Shown piece by piece: positions 51,242 to 59,827 of a DNA stretch of 64,000 nucleotides (within the stretch, counting starts at the first letter, position 1; each line of letters opens with the position of its first letter). The translations under genes and the position numbers were made by a program. The stretch is from assembly GCA_934691935.1 (NCBI GenBank), contig CAKUTH010000002.1:124001-188000 (forward strand), given 5' to 3'. This DNA is from an uncultured Candidatus Melainabacteria bacterium (GTDB taxonomy: Bacteria > Cyanobacteriota > Vampirovibrionia > Gastranaerophilales > Gastranaerophilaceae). Below the pieces are notes generated by a model, which saw only the letters and a program-made list of their open reading frames with translations, was not told the origin of the DNA and searched no databases.

Positions 51242-52180
51242 TTGAGTACTAAACTGCAAACTTTTATTAGAGGTTTAAAAAGATTAATTATATCTGTCAT
51301 AAAAAATGATTTTTACGGTATGGCTGCAGAAATGGGATTTATGATGGTTATTGGAATTTTCCCTTTTATGTTGTTTTTGACATCCGTATTTAGCTGGATG
51401 GGTCACAAATCAATGATGACACCCATTTTGCGTTTTCTAGCAACTTTTATGCCAGAACAAGCAATGAGTTTGATTAGTACAGTTTTGTCAGAAGCCATGA
51501 TTTTTTCACACGGCAGATTAGTTGCCATTATTGGTTTTTGCGTCACTTTATTTCTTTCAACAAACGGTATTGCGGTTGTACTAAAGGGTTTGAACCGAGC
51601 ATACAAAGTTACTGAAACCAGAAACATTATTTATACAAGACTTTTGTCGCTATTAATGGTTTTTGTCGACACTATGGTGATGTTTTTGAGCATAAACCTG
51701 ATTGTCTTTGGTAAGGCTATTATTAACTTGATGGTAACTCATTTTCACATGTCTAACGGTGTTGCAATCACGTTATTGACATTGCGTTGGCCAGTGGCTT
51801 TTGCTGCATTATTTTTTATGGCATTTCTTAGTTATTATATTTTGCCAGATTTGCGTGGTAATGAAAGATTTAAACGCAAAAGTGCAATCCCTGGAACTTG
51901 GTTCTTTACAACTTTTTGGTTAATTGGTTCTTGGGGATTTTCGATTTATGTTAATAACCTAAAAACTTACAACATGGTTTACGGAACAATTGGAGCGTTT
52001 GCCGTTTTAATGGTCTGGTTGTATTATACGTCTGTGTTGATATTGATTGGTGGGGAAATAAATTCTCAAGTTTATAACCAATTGTCGCGTAAAGCACAAG
52101 AAATTCGTGATGATTTTGCAAACTTGTCAATCATTGATAAGATAGTTCAAAAAGTAAAAAAAATTGAGGAAAAAGAATAA
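51242..52180 (+). CDS. YihY/BrkB-family inner-membrane protein
   Basis: This 312-residue protein has six predicted membrane helices and the family landmarks FYGMAAEMGFMMVIGIFPFMLF near 27 and YGTIGAFAVLMVWLYYTSVLILIGGEIN near 245. Once misnamed RNase BN, the family is of uncertain function, possibly in envelope lipid transport. The start is a TTG 4 nt after nrnA. Confidence 0.9.
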   Translation: MSTKLQTFIRGLKRLIISVIKNDFYGMAAEMGFMMVIGIFPFMLFLTSVFSWMGHKSMMTPILRFLATFMPEQAMSLISTVLSEAMIFSHGRLVAIIGFCVTLFLSTNGIAVVLKGLNRAYKVTETRNIIYTRLLSLLMVFVDTMVMFLSINLIVFGKAIINLMVTHFHMSNGVAITLLTLRWPVAFAALFFMAFLSYYILPDLRGNERFKRKSAIPGTWFFTTFWLIGSWGFSIYVNNLKTYNMVYGTIGAFAVLMVWLYYTSVLILIGGEINSQVYNQLSRKAQEIRDDFANLSIIDKIVQKVKKIEEKE

Positions 52181-52187
52181 ATTAACT

Positions 52188-52403
52188 TTATTCAAAATCT
52201 AGTAATTCTTTTAAGTTTACTCCGAGAACATCAGCGATAATTTTTAATTTTGACAGTGTAATATCGGTTTTTCCTGTTTCAACCATCGCGATTGTTGAAC
52301 GTGAAATTCCGTGTACATCCAAAAAATCATCTTGTTTTATTTGTTTTTTCTTTCTTAGCTCTTTTAAGTGGTGAGCAAACTTTTTCAGATATTCTTGATT
52401 CAT
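52188..52403 (-). CDS. Small XRE-family regulator
   Basis: This 71-residue protein is almost only a cro/C1 helix-turn-helix (about 9-62: LKELRKKKQIKQDDFLDVHGISRSTIAMVETGKTDITL). The start at 52403 is chosen because GATAAT lies 6 nt before it; a longer frame would include promoter-like sequence. It is divergent from the small gene at 52563 and may control it. Confidence 0.75.
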   Translation of the reverse strand: MNQEYLKKFAHHLKELRKKKQIKQDDFLDVHGISRSTIAMVETGKTDITLSKLKIIADVLGVNLKELLDFE

Positions 52404-52562
52404 TTTTTTATTATCAATTATATTGATATTTCTTAAAATCAATGACATTGACAATATACTATGAATTATTATTTTATTATTAATTTTATTTCCGTTTTGA
52501 GGTTGATTTTAAAAATTTTTGAATTATTATATGGAAGTATTATTAAAAATGGAGTCAAGAAA

Positions 52563-52709
52563 ATGGAAAACGAACACAAAAGACAATTGCTAAAAACTAT
52601 TGGTATTATAAGAGAAGGAATTCAGTGCAATATGCAACTTTCATTAGAAAGTTATTCTGAAATTCTTTCAAAACTTGATTTGTTAATTTATTTGATTTTA
52701 GAAAAATAA
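52563..52709 (+). CDS. Very small protein of unknown function
   Basis: This 48-residue protein (MENEHKRQLLKTIGIIREGI...) starts at an ATG behind GGAG. It is amphipathic and helical with a hydrophobic end (LDLLIYLILEK). No family is recognised. An in-frame upstream start at 52461 would add a hydrophobic segment but has no ribosome binding site. Its position opposite a small XRE gene is suggestive of a regulated pair. Confidence 0.45.
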   Translation: MENEHKRQLLKTIGIIREGIQCNMQLSLESYSEILSKLDLLIYLILEK

Positions 52710-52854
52710 TAAATTTTCTTTATCTATTTCCTTTTTTTAAAAAATTATGGTATATTAGAAAAAAATAAATAACTTTTTAGATTTTTGAAACTTTTTTATT
52801 AAAATAACATCTTAATAGTTAAGTTCAGAATTTTAAAATAGTTTGGAGGAAATA

Positions 52855-54075
52855 GTGAGAAATATCATGAAAAAAAGTATAATATTTTTTGGAGCATTTT
52901 TGTTTTTATCTGGGTGGGTAATCAAAAGTAATGTTTTTGCTTATGCTCCAGTGGATTTGTACGACAATGTTTGGCGTTTAATTAACAGCAAATTTGTCGA
53001 TAGAACCAATAATAATCAGGATTGGGCATCTTGGCGTCACAAATACGATGACAAAATAAAAACAAACGAAGATGCTTACGTAGCAATTAACACAATGGTT
53101 GCAAGTTTGAACGACCCTTATACAAAATTCTTAGACCCTAAAGAATTTGCAGAAGAAACAAGTTCGATAAAGGGTTCACTGAAAGGTATTGGCATACAAA
53201 TCGGTGTTAGGGACGGCAAATTAATGGTAATCGCGCCTATCGAAGATACTCCTGCCGAAAAAGCTGGATTGCTTGCTGATGATGAGATTTTGGAAATCGA
53301 CGGGGTTAGCACAAAAGGTATTACTGTAGACAAAGCTGCTGATAAAATTAGAGGAAAAGAAGGAACACAAGTAAACTTGCTTATCAAACGTAAAGATAAT
53401 CCTCCAAAAAATTATTTAATTACCCGTCAAGAAATTGAAATCAAGTCAATTTCTCAAAAAATTCCACTTGAAGTGAACATGCCTGACAGTTTTTGCTATA
53501 TAAGATTAAGCTCATTTATTAGCAGAAATGCAGCGAGCGAATTTGGAACAATCTTAAATAACAATAGAAACAAAAAAGGGTTTATTATCGACTTGCGTTC
53601 AAACCCTGGCGGACTATTAACAAACGCTATTTATATATCAGATATGTTCCTTGACGGTGGAACAATCGTAAGCACCGTTGATAGAGATGGTTATAAAGAA
53701 ACCCAAAGAGCGTCATATAACACTTACACAAAAAAACCTGTTGTAATTCTTATAAATAAAGGTTCGGCGTCAGCATCAGAAATCTTCTCTGGCGCAATGA
53801 AAGATAACCATAGAGCCGTAATCATCGGCGAACAGTCTTTCGGAAAAGGTCTTGTTCAAGAAATAAATAAACTTCCTTATGATGCTGGTGTAAATATTAC
53901 AATCCAAAAATATTTGACACCTAACGGAACAGATATCAATAAAAAAGGTATTACACCTGATATTGAGGTAAAATTAACCGAAGAAGATGTTAAAAATAAA
54001 AACGATGTTCAACTAAAAAAAGCAATCGAAGTTTTGACAAAAATGACAAGCGGAAAAACAATCGCAATTCAATAG
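52855..54075 (+). CDS. Carboxy-terminal processing protease (S41 family)
   Basis: This 406-residue exported protease has a signal/anchor at about 8-25, a helical segment, a PDZ domain (about 100-180: GIGIQIGVRDGKLMVIAPIEDTPAEKAGL) and an S41 catalytic domain. The Ser-Lys dyad is visible: Ser in NKGSASASEIF near 305 and Lys in GEQSFGKGLVQ near 330. CtpA-type enzymes trim periplasmic proteins; in phototrophs they process D1, which is not expected here. A GTG start at 52855 follows GGAGG. Confidence 0.92.
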   Translation: MRNIMKKSIIFFGAFLFLSGWVIKSNVFAYAPVDLYDNVWRLINSKFVDRTNNNQDWASWRHKYDDKIKTNEDAYVAINTMVASLNDPYTKFLDPKEFAEETSSIKGSLKGIGIQIGVRDGKLMVIAPIEDTPAEKAGLLADDEILEIDGVSTKGITVDKAADKIRGKEGTQVNLLIKRKDNPPKNYLITRQEIEIKSISQKIPLEVNMPDSFCYIRLSSFISRNAASEFGTILNNNRNKKGFIIDLRSNPGGLLTNAIYISDMFLDGGTIVSTVDRDGYKETQRASYNTYTKKPVVILINKGSASASEIFSGAMKDNHRAVIIGEQSFGKGLVQEINKLPYDAGVNITIQKYLTPNGTDINKKGITPDIEVKLTEEDVKNKNDVQLKKAIEVLTKMTSGKTIAIQ

Positions 54076-54087
54076 TTTAAATAACCT

Positions 54088-54118
54088 AAAAGGCTTTCTA
54101 AAAAGAGAGCCTTTTTTA
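54088..54118 (+). terminator. Rho-independent terminator
   Basis: AAAAGGCTTTC and GAGAGCCTTTTTT pair around TAAAAA. Confidence 0.85.
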
Positions 54119-54148
54119 TTATGGTTTTTTATTGTATAATTGTTGTAA

Positions 54149-54175
54149 GATTCTGAAACAAGTTCAGAATGACGA
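54149..54175. repeat. Small palindromic intergenic repeat
   Basis: TTCTGAA-ACAAG-TTCAGAA followed by TGACG. The same type of short hairpin is widespread in bacterial intergenic DNA. It lies in the leader region of speE. Confidence 0.5.
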
Positions 54176-54242
54176 AAAGTAAGCGACGCGACTGACCAAA
54201 GTGTATAAAGTTAATACAAAGTCTACGGAAAGGATATAAAAG

Positions 54243-55091
54243 ATGAACGGAATAAAAGACGGATATTATCATGAAATCACACCATCAGGATATGGTATAG
54301 CAATAAAAGCGGGAAAAGTTTTATATTCAAAACAATCAGAGTTTCAAAAAGTTGAGGTTTTTGAATCTGAAAGCACATTGGGTAGAGTTTTAACGCTTGA
54401 CGATTTAATGATGACAACCGAAGGCGATGAATATCATTATCACGAAATGATTGCGCATATTCCGATGATGCACCACAAAAACCCTGAATCTGTATTGGTT
54501 ATCGGCGGTGGTGACGGCGGTACAGTAAGAGAAGTTTTGAAACACAAAAGTGTTAAAAAAGTAGTTCTTTGCGAAATCGACGGACTTGTAATCGACGCTT
54601 GCAAGGAGTTTTTACCGACTATTTCTTGCGGACTTTCTGACCCTCGCGTAGAAATTAAAGTTGAGGATGCTATTGAATTTATCAAAGACAAAAAAGATGA
54701 ATACGATATTATTTTGGTTGATTCTACTGACCCAATCGGCCCTGGAGAAGGTTTGTTCACTGATGAATTCTACACAAATGTAAAAAATTCTTTGAAAAAA
54801 GGTGGAATAATGGTTGCTCAATCAGAATCTCCGTTTGCTCAAAAAGAAGCAGTACAAAAAATGTATAAACTTTTAAAAAGAGTTTTCCCTATTTGTTCAA
54901 CTTATACATCAAACATTCCGACTTACCCAGGCGGATATTGGGCTTGGGCTTTCTGCTCAGTAGATGTTGAACCATTGTCATATTTTGCAGAAGATAGATA
55001 CGATGACATCGTAAAAACTTGCAAAATCTACAACAGAGAATATCATAATGCAAGATTTGCATTACCAAATTATTTGAAAGAATTATTATAG
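54243..55091 (+). CDS. speE: Spermidine synthase (polyamine aminopropyltransferase)
   Basis: This 282-residue enzyme has the family signature VIGGGDGGTVREVLKH near 82, followed by a CEIDGLVIDACKEFLP acidic loop and VDSTDPIGPGEGLF near 160 with the catalytic Asp. It transfers aminopropyl groups from decarboxylated SAM. AAAGGA precedes the ATG. It is followed without gap by the Nudix gene. Confidence 0.95.
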   Translation: MNGIKDGYYHEITPSGYGIAIKAGKVLYSKQSEFQKVEVFESESTLGRVLTLDDLMMTTEGDEYHYHEMIAHIPMMHHKNPESVLVIGGGDGGTVREVLKHKSVKKVVLCEIDGLVIDACKEFLPTISCGLSDPRVEIKVEDAIEFIKDKKDEYDIILVDSTDPIGPGEGLFTDEFYTNVKNSLKKGGIMVAQSESPFAQKEAVQKMYKLLKRVFPICSTYTSNIPTYPGGYWAWAFCSVDVEPLSYFAEDRYDDIVKTCKIYNREYHNARFALPNYLKELL

Positions 55092-55092
55092 T

Positions 55093-55629
55093 ATGAAATT
55101 TGAAGAAAAAACTCTTAATTCACAAACTGTTTACGACGGAAAAATCATCAAAGTTTTGAAAGATGATGTTGAAATTTCTGACGGTCATAAATCTTTTCGC
55201 GAAGTTGTAAGACATTCAGGCGGAGTTGTGATTTTAGCGATTAAACCATCTGAAAAAGGCAAGAGTGTTTTGTTTGTCAAACAATTCAGGTATCCAATGA
55301 AAGAAGTTTTGTTGGAGCTTCCTGCAGGGAAATTGGAATATGGCGAGGACCCGTTTGAAGCTGGGAAACGCGAATTGGAAGAAGAAACAGGCTATTGTGC
55401 AAATAAATGGACTGACTTGGGGTATGTTTATACATCCCCTGGGTACAGTGATGAAAAACTTTATCTTTACAAGGCGGAAGATTTGTATTTTACCAAATCT
55501 CATCCAGATGAAGGCGAAATTTTGCAGGCTTTAGAGATTGAGATTGATGATGCCATAAAAATGATTAATAATGGTGAAATCAATGATGCAAAGACTCTTT
55601 GTGCGTTTTTGAAGGGAATTGGCGTTTAG
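55093..55629 (+). CDS. Nudix hydrolase, ADP-ribose pyrophosphatase type
   Basis: This 178-residue enzyme has the full Nudix box GKLEYGEDPFEAGKRELEEETGY near 80-102, preceded by LLELPA. Length and the N-terminal ...GKIIKVLKDDV strand fit the NudF/ADP-ribose pyrophosphatase group. It starts 1 nt after the speE stop codon and likely shares its transcript. Confidence 0.9.
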   Translation: MKFEEKTLNSQTVYDGKIIKVLKDDVEISDGHKSFREVVRHSGGVVILAIKPSEKGKSVLFVKQFRYPMKEVLLELPAGKLEYGEDPFEAGKRELEEETGYCANKWTDLGYVYTSPGYSDEKLYLYKAEDLYFTKSHPDEGEILQALEIEIDDAIKMINNGEINDAKTLCAFLKGIGV

Positions 55630-55638
55630 GAGATTACA

Positions 55639-56448
55639 ATGGCAAAAATAAAACTTGTTGCAACAGACATTGACGGCACTATTGTTGATTGGAAGTATGG
55701 TGATTTTACACCTGCCGTAAAAAAATGTATTAAAAATCTTTGCGCAAGCGGGGTTAAGGTTGTGCTTGTAACAGGCAGAATGCATTGTGCTTGTGACCAT
55801 ATTGTCAAAGAACTCGGGTTGGAAACTCCTGTTGTTTCTTATCAAGGTGGTTTGATAAAAGACAAAGACGGCAAAACTCTTTACCAACAGAATTTGGGAG
55901 TTGAGTACGCAAAAGAAATCATCAAATGGGCAAAAGAAAACAAGGCTCACATAAACCTTTATCTTGACGACAAATTGTATGTTGAAAATGATAACGATTT
56001 TGTAAGAAAATATTCTGACGGAAAATTTGTGCCGTATACTGTTTGTCCATTTGAAACTCTTGATATAAAAAACGTAAACAAAATTCTCGCAATAGATTAC
56101 AATGACGAAAAACGAGTTACTGGCTGGATAAACGAGTTAAGAAAAAAATTTCCAGAACTATATATCGTCAAATCAACTCCATATTTTTGCGAAATCGGAA
56201 GCCCATTTGCTAAAAAATCTTTGGGTGTGGAATTTCTGGCAAAACAATGGGGATTGAACAAAGACGAAATTTTGACAATCGGCGATCAAGATAACGATAT
56301 TGAGCTTTTAAAAGCTGGTGGTGTAAAAATTGCAATGGGCAACGCAACAGAAGAACTTAAAAACTGCGCAGATTACATCACTGATACCGTTAACAATGAC
56401 GGATTTGTAAAAGCTATTAATAAATTTGTTATTTCTCAGGAACAGTAA
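55639..56448 (+). CDS. Cof-type HAD hydrolase
   Basis: This 269-residue phosphatase has HAD motif I VATDIDGTIVD (nucleophile Asp), motif II VLVTGRM, motif III Lys in GSPFAKKSLG and motif IV TIGDQDNDIELLKAGG. A type IIB cap lies between about 85 and 190. Substrates of the group are small sugar or nucleotide phosphates. It is the third gene of the speE unit. Its 3' end overlaps the convergent gene by 20 bp. Confidence 0.92.
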   Translation: MAKIKLVATDIDGTIVDWKYGDFTPAVKKCIKNLCASGVKVVLVTGRMHCACDHIVKELGLETPVVSYQGGLIKDKDGKTLYQQNLGVEYAKEIIKWAKENKAHINLYLDDKLYVENDNDFVRKYSDGKFVPYTVCPFETLDIKNVNKILAIDYNDEKRVTGWINELRKKFPELYIVKSTPYFCEIGSPFAKKSLGVEFLAKQWGLNKDEILTIGDQDNDIELLKAGGVKIAMGNATEELKNCADYITDTVNNDGFVKAINKFVISQEQ

Positions 56449-57109
56449 ATTTTGTACCGCATTTAATACAGAAAATCTGCATTCCTGGTTCAATATCATC
56501 AACATCAGTAAGTCCTGCGATGTGTGGTTTTCCATCTTTATCAACGTCAACTTTATATTTTGTTCCACAGTGAGGACAAACAACAAATTTATAACCTGAA
56601 TTTTCCAAAATTTGACCTTCTGGAGATTCTTCATAAGTTTTTTGGTCATAAATACTTGTTAAATTTCCAGCAGAATAAACATCTACAAATTCTGCCAAAA
56701 TGTTTCCAAGTCCACCAATTGGCACAAAGTTTTTAATTGGTCTAATCACCACAGCATTACCATAGGCTACAACTTCTGAATTGCCAGAAAATGTTGAACT
56801 GCTAATTTCAAATCTAAAATTTATGACAGCATTTGCGCCAATTCTTCTTGCTGACTCTAGTAGTCTATCCAAGGCTTTTTGTCTTGATTCATCAGAAAGT
56901 TCAGTGTATGAAGTTAATTCACCACCAATAAATTGTTTAAATCCCATAAAGAAATCTTGAACAGCGTCTTTTGAACGCATTGAAATACCCCAAACCATTC
57001 CTTTATAGTCCATAATTTCATAACCTTGAAAATTTTCTTTTTCTGTTACTAAAATTCTGCGTCCCACTTCTGGACGAGTTCCTGACAATAAATCTTTTCT
57101 ATTTAACAT
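56429..57109 (-). CDS. YbjQ-like (UPF0145) protein with C-terminal zinc ribbon
   Basis: This 226-residue protein has the YbjQ-type domain at about 15-130 (GMVWGISMRSKDAVQDFFMGFKQFIGGELTSYTEL...RRIGANAVINFRFE). A segment ending in a two-part zinc ribbon (CPHCGTKY and FCIKCGTKF) follows. YbjQ-like domains form pentamers and may bind metal. The neighbouring gene upstream also codes a zinc ribbon. Confidence 0.85.
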   Translation of the reverse strand: MLNRKDLLSGTRPEVGRRILVTEKENFQGYEIMDYKGMVWGISMRSKDAVQDFFMGFKQFIGGELTSYTELSDESRQKALDRLLESARRIGANAVINFRFEISSSTFSGNSEVVAYGNAVVIRPIKNFVPIGGLGNILAEFVDVYSAGNLTSIYDQKTYEESPEGQILENSGYKFVVCPHCGTKYKVDVDKDGKPHIAGLTDVDDIEPGMQIFCIKCGTKFTVPEK

Positions 57110-57120
57110 TAAAACTTCTC

Positions 57121-57363
57121 CTATGCTTTATCGTTCACATTTTCTTTACTTGTTGCAACCAATTTTGCACCACAAACCTTGCAACATTTTGCATCCATGT
57201 GTTCAGTGCGGAAACTTTCACCACATTCTGGACATCTGTAATATTTTCTTGATTTTACTGATTTGTTATACGCAATAAGTGCACATATAACCGTAATACA
57301 AACTATTACAATTGTTATCACAGGATTTTCTAATAATGTTTTCAAATTTACAAAAAATATCAT
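57121..57363 (-). CDS. Small membrane-anchored zinc-ribbon protein
   Basis: This 80-residue protein has one membrane helix (about 15-33) and a zinc ribbon (CPECGESF...CCKVCGAK). It precedes the YbjQ-like gene by 11 nt, so the two are likely co-transcribed. Function unknown. GAGGG precedes the ATG. Confidence 0.72.
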   Translation of the reverse strand: MIFFVNLKTLLENPVITIVIVCITVICALIAYNKSVKSRKYYRCPECGESFRTEHMDAKCCKVCGAKLVATSKENVNDKA

Positions 57364-57457
57364 TTTAACCCTCTTTTTACAAACTTATCTTGAATAGGAT
57401 AAAACAAATTTACATTTTCTACATCCTATGTTAATATTAAAAATGAAAGAGGATATA

Positions 57458-57928
57458 ATGCATAGAATTGGTTTAGGATACGACATACACAAACTTACAA
57501 GTGGCAGAGATTTAATTATTGGCGGAGTAAAAATCACGCACGAAAAAGGGCTTTTGGGTCATTCTGATGCGGATGTATTAATCCACGCAATTATTGATGC
57601 TATGCTTGGGGCTTTGTGTTTATCTGACATTGGTACACTTTTTCCTGATACTGATGATTTATATAAAGATGCAGACAGCACTGTTTTGTTGAAAAATGTT
57701 TTTGAATTAATAAAAGAAAAAGGCTGGAAAATCACCAATATAGACAGCAACATAATCGCACAACGTCCAAAAATGATGCCTTATATTCCTAAAATGAAAG
57801 AGGTTTTGTCAAAAATATTGGAATGCGAAAATATTTCAATAAAAGCAAAAACCAACGAAAAAATGGATGCTGTAGGAAACGAATTAGCTATTGAAGCTCA
57901 TGCAATTGCACTACTAGAGAAGGTTTAA
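57458..57928 (+). CDS. ispF: 2-C-methyl-D-erythritol 2,4-cyclodiphosphate synthase
   Basis: This 156-residue enzyme of the MEP isoprenoid pathway has the signature GYDIHKL (Asp and His metal ligands) at 6-12, GHSDADVLIHAIIDAMLGAL near 35 and DIGTLFPDTD near 57. TNEKMDAVG occurs near 133. The ATG at 57458 follows AGAGGA; an upstream in-frame start is less likely. Confidence 0.95.
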   Translation: MHRIGLGYDIHKLTSGRDLIIGGVKITHEKGLLGHSDADVLIHAIIDAMLGALCLSDIGTLFPDTDDLYKDADSTVLLKNVFELIKEKGWKITNIDSNIIAQRPKMMPYIPKMKEVLSKILECENISIKAKTNEKMDAVGNELAIEAHAIALLEKV

Positions 57929-57994
57929 GCGATTGTTGCAAATAAAGAATTTATCAATTATAATAGTTTCTAAAAGATACTATAGGGAGAAAAT

Positions 57995-58342
57995 ATGGAA
58001 TTAAAAGAACTTCCAAAATGTCCTGTAGAAACTACATTGGCATTGATTGGTGAAAAATGGAAAATTTTGATTATTAGGGATTTACTCAATGGTACAAAAC
58101 GTTTTGGCGAATTAAAAAAAGTTTGTAGCGGAATTTCACAAAAAGTTTTGACAACAAACCTTCGTTCGATGGAAGATGCTGGACTTGTCACCAGAACAGT
58201 ATTTCCGCAAGTTCCACCTCGCGTTGAATACACACTCACCGATGTTGGCTATAGCCTTGCTCCTGTACTAAACGCAATGGCAAGCTGGGGTACGGATTAC
58301 AAAACATTTTTAAAACTCTTAGAAAAACAAAAAAACAAATAG
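57995..58342 (+). CDS. HxlR-family transcriptional regulator
   Basis: This 115-residue winged helix protein has a Cys near the N terminus (KCPVE), the segment LIGEKWKILIIRDLLNGTKRFGELKK, KVLTTNLRSMEDAGLV and PRVEYTLTDVG. All are hallmarks of HxlR/YodB regulators, several of which sense thiol or aldehyde stress through that Cys. GGAGAAA precedes the ATG. Its target is not evident. Confidence 0.92.
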   Translation: MELKELPKCPVETTLALIGEKWKILIIRDLLNGTKRFGELKKVCSGISQKVLTTNLRSMEDAGLVTRTVFPQVPPRVEYTLTDVGYSLAPVLNAMASWGTDYKTFLKLLEKQKNK

Positions 58343-58446
58343 CCAACTTGGTTATTTATTTTATATTTTTTAATTTGTATACTTTTGTTTACTAAAATAA
58401 GCAAAAAAAAATTTTTGCATGTTATTATATTATCAGGAGAAATTAT

Positions 58447-59085
58447 ATGAAATCAAAATTTGCTTTATTAAAATCTGAAAGATATATAGAAAACAAACAT
58501 TTGACAGTACTTTTTCCAGATATGGATTTAACTTCTGAAACAAAGGAAAAAATTATTTATCGCAAAAACGGTAAATCTATCGAAAAAGTTATTGAATTTG
58601 ATACAAAAACTGGTTCTAAAGTAAAAACAACTCATTATGATTATTTTGATGACAAAAAAATTCGTTCAGTTGATGAGTTTGATAGAAAATCAGGTAAAAA
58701 ATTGCGTACAATCAATTTTGTTTTGTACAAATCTATTGATGAATACGATTTACAAAGCGGTAAAAAAATCCGTACAATTAATTTTAACGTAAAGGATGAA
58801 ACAAAAATTTCATCAATACAAGAATACGATCAAGAAACAGGAAAAATTTCTTCTATTTCAATTTACAAACGCGACGGTAAAACTGTTAGTATAATAAAAA
58901 GCATTGACCCTGTTACAGACAAAGTTACAAACTGGGTAAACAGCTCTTTAACAGAACAAAAGCCGTTTGTGTTTTCTAAAACTTCAACTGTAACTTATGA
59001 CAACATAAAGTTATCAGAAGAACATCAAAATAAAAAAGAAAATATTGCACAATTAATTGACAATCTTTATGCAAAACGTTTCTAA
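58447..59085 (+). CDS. Protein with DUF2963-like 'EYD-x-TGK' repeats
   Basis: This 212-residue protein contains about five tandem repeats with the core D-E-x-D-x-x-S/T-G-K-x-x-R/S-T/S-I. Examples are SVDEFDRKSGKKLRTIN, SIDEYDLQSGKKIRTIN and SIQEYDQETGKISSIS. The pattern recalls DUF2963, known to me mainly from phytoplasmas and related bacteria. There is no signal peptide. Function unknown. AGGAGAA precedes the ATG. Confidence 0.65.
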   Translation: MKSKFALLKSERYIENKHLTVLFPDMDLTSETKEKIIYRKNGKSIEKVIEFDTKTGSKVKTTHYDYFDDKKIRSVDEFDRKSGKKLRTINFVLYKSIDEYDLQSGKKIRTINFNVKDETKISSIQEYDQETGKISSISIYKRDGKTVSIIKSIDPVTDKVTNWVNSSLTEQKPFVFSKTSTVTYDNIKLSEEHQNKKENIAQLIDNLYAKRF

Positions 59086-59088
59086 TAT

Positions 59089-59727
59089 TTAACCAATATT
59101 TTCTTCTAAAAAATTTTTCGGATTTTCTATAATATATTCCAAATCTTCAGGAGATGTGATATATCCATAATCCACATTTTCTGCACCATTGTAATATGAC
59201 GCAAATCCGTAATCAAAAATTCTGCCCATTGTTGTTTGAGAAACTTCAATCATATCTGTATTATTCAATGGTATATTATATTCTTGAGGATTTAAAACTC
59301 CAGATTTTATATGAATATATTTATTGGTTATAACCATTCTATCTGATTTACTTTTTGCAATCGGATAGAATATAAACGCAAGTATAGCAAAGGTAATAAC
59401 CCAACTTAAAAAGCTATGCGTATTCAAAAATATAAACCAAAAATACAAAAAGAATAATGGTATCAAAAACGCTGGTACAACAAAATTCATCCAGTGTTTT
59501 TTCACTTCATAAAGAACAACTTCTTCTACAGAATCGTCAAATATTTGTTCAAAACCTTCTTCTTGTTGCGGTTCTTGAACTTTTTCTTCATACTGTTCTT
59601 GTTTTTGAACTGGTTCACAAACCTCTAAATGTTCATTTTTTTGAACATCTTGGAACAAGTTTTGACCGCAGTATCTGCAAAAATTATCTGTATCTTTAAC
59701 TTCTTTTCCGCAATTTGGACAATACAT
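59089..59727 (-). CDS. Zinc-ribbon protein with bacterial PH (YdbS-like) domain
   Basis: This 212-residue protein starts with a zinc ribbon (CPNCGKEV...FCRYCGQN, residues 3-23) and a Gln/Glu-rich linker. Two membrane helices (about 95-135) and a bPH2-type domain follow (DRMVITNKYIHIKSGVLNPQEYNIPLNNTDMIEV). The start at 59727 is set by the zinc ribbon and an AGAAAGG site. Role unknown. Confidence 0.85.
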   Translation of the reverse strand: MYCPNCGKEVKDTDNFCRYCGQNLFQDVQKNEHLEVCEPVQKQEQYEEKVQEPQQEEGFEQIFDDSVEEVVLYEVKKHWMNFVVPAFLIPLFFLYFWFIFLNTHSFLSWVITFAILAFIFYPIAKSKSDRMVITNKYIHIKSGVLNPQEYNIPLNNTDMIEVSQTTMGRIFDYGFASYYNGAENVDYGYITSPEDLEYIIENPKNFLEENIG

Positions 59728-59827
59728 TTTTAACCTTTCTTTCTGCAAAGAATTCTACCATACGATTTGACATTAGTCAATCTGCGTTATAACATGAAAC
59801 ACTATAGTATTAAGAAAGGTTGTATTT

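Noticed and set aside
59760..59790. TTGAC-ATTA-GTCAA palindrome before bioB as a BirA operator
   Set aside because: The BirA consensus needs GTTAAC-type arms about 14 bp apart; these arms and spacing do not fit. It is probably just the -35 region.
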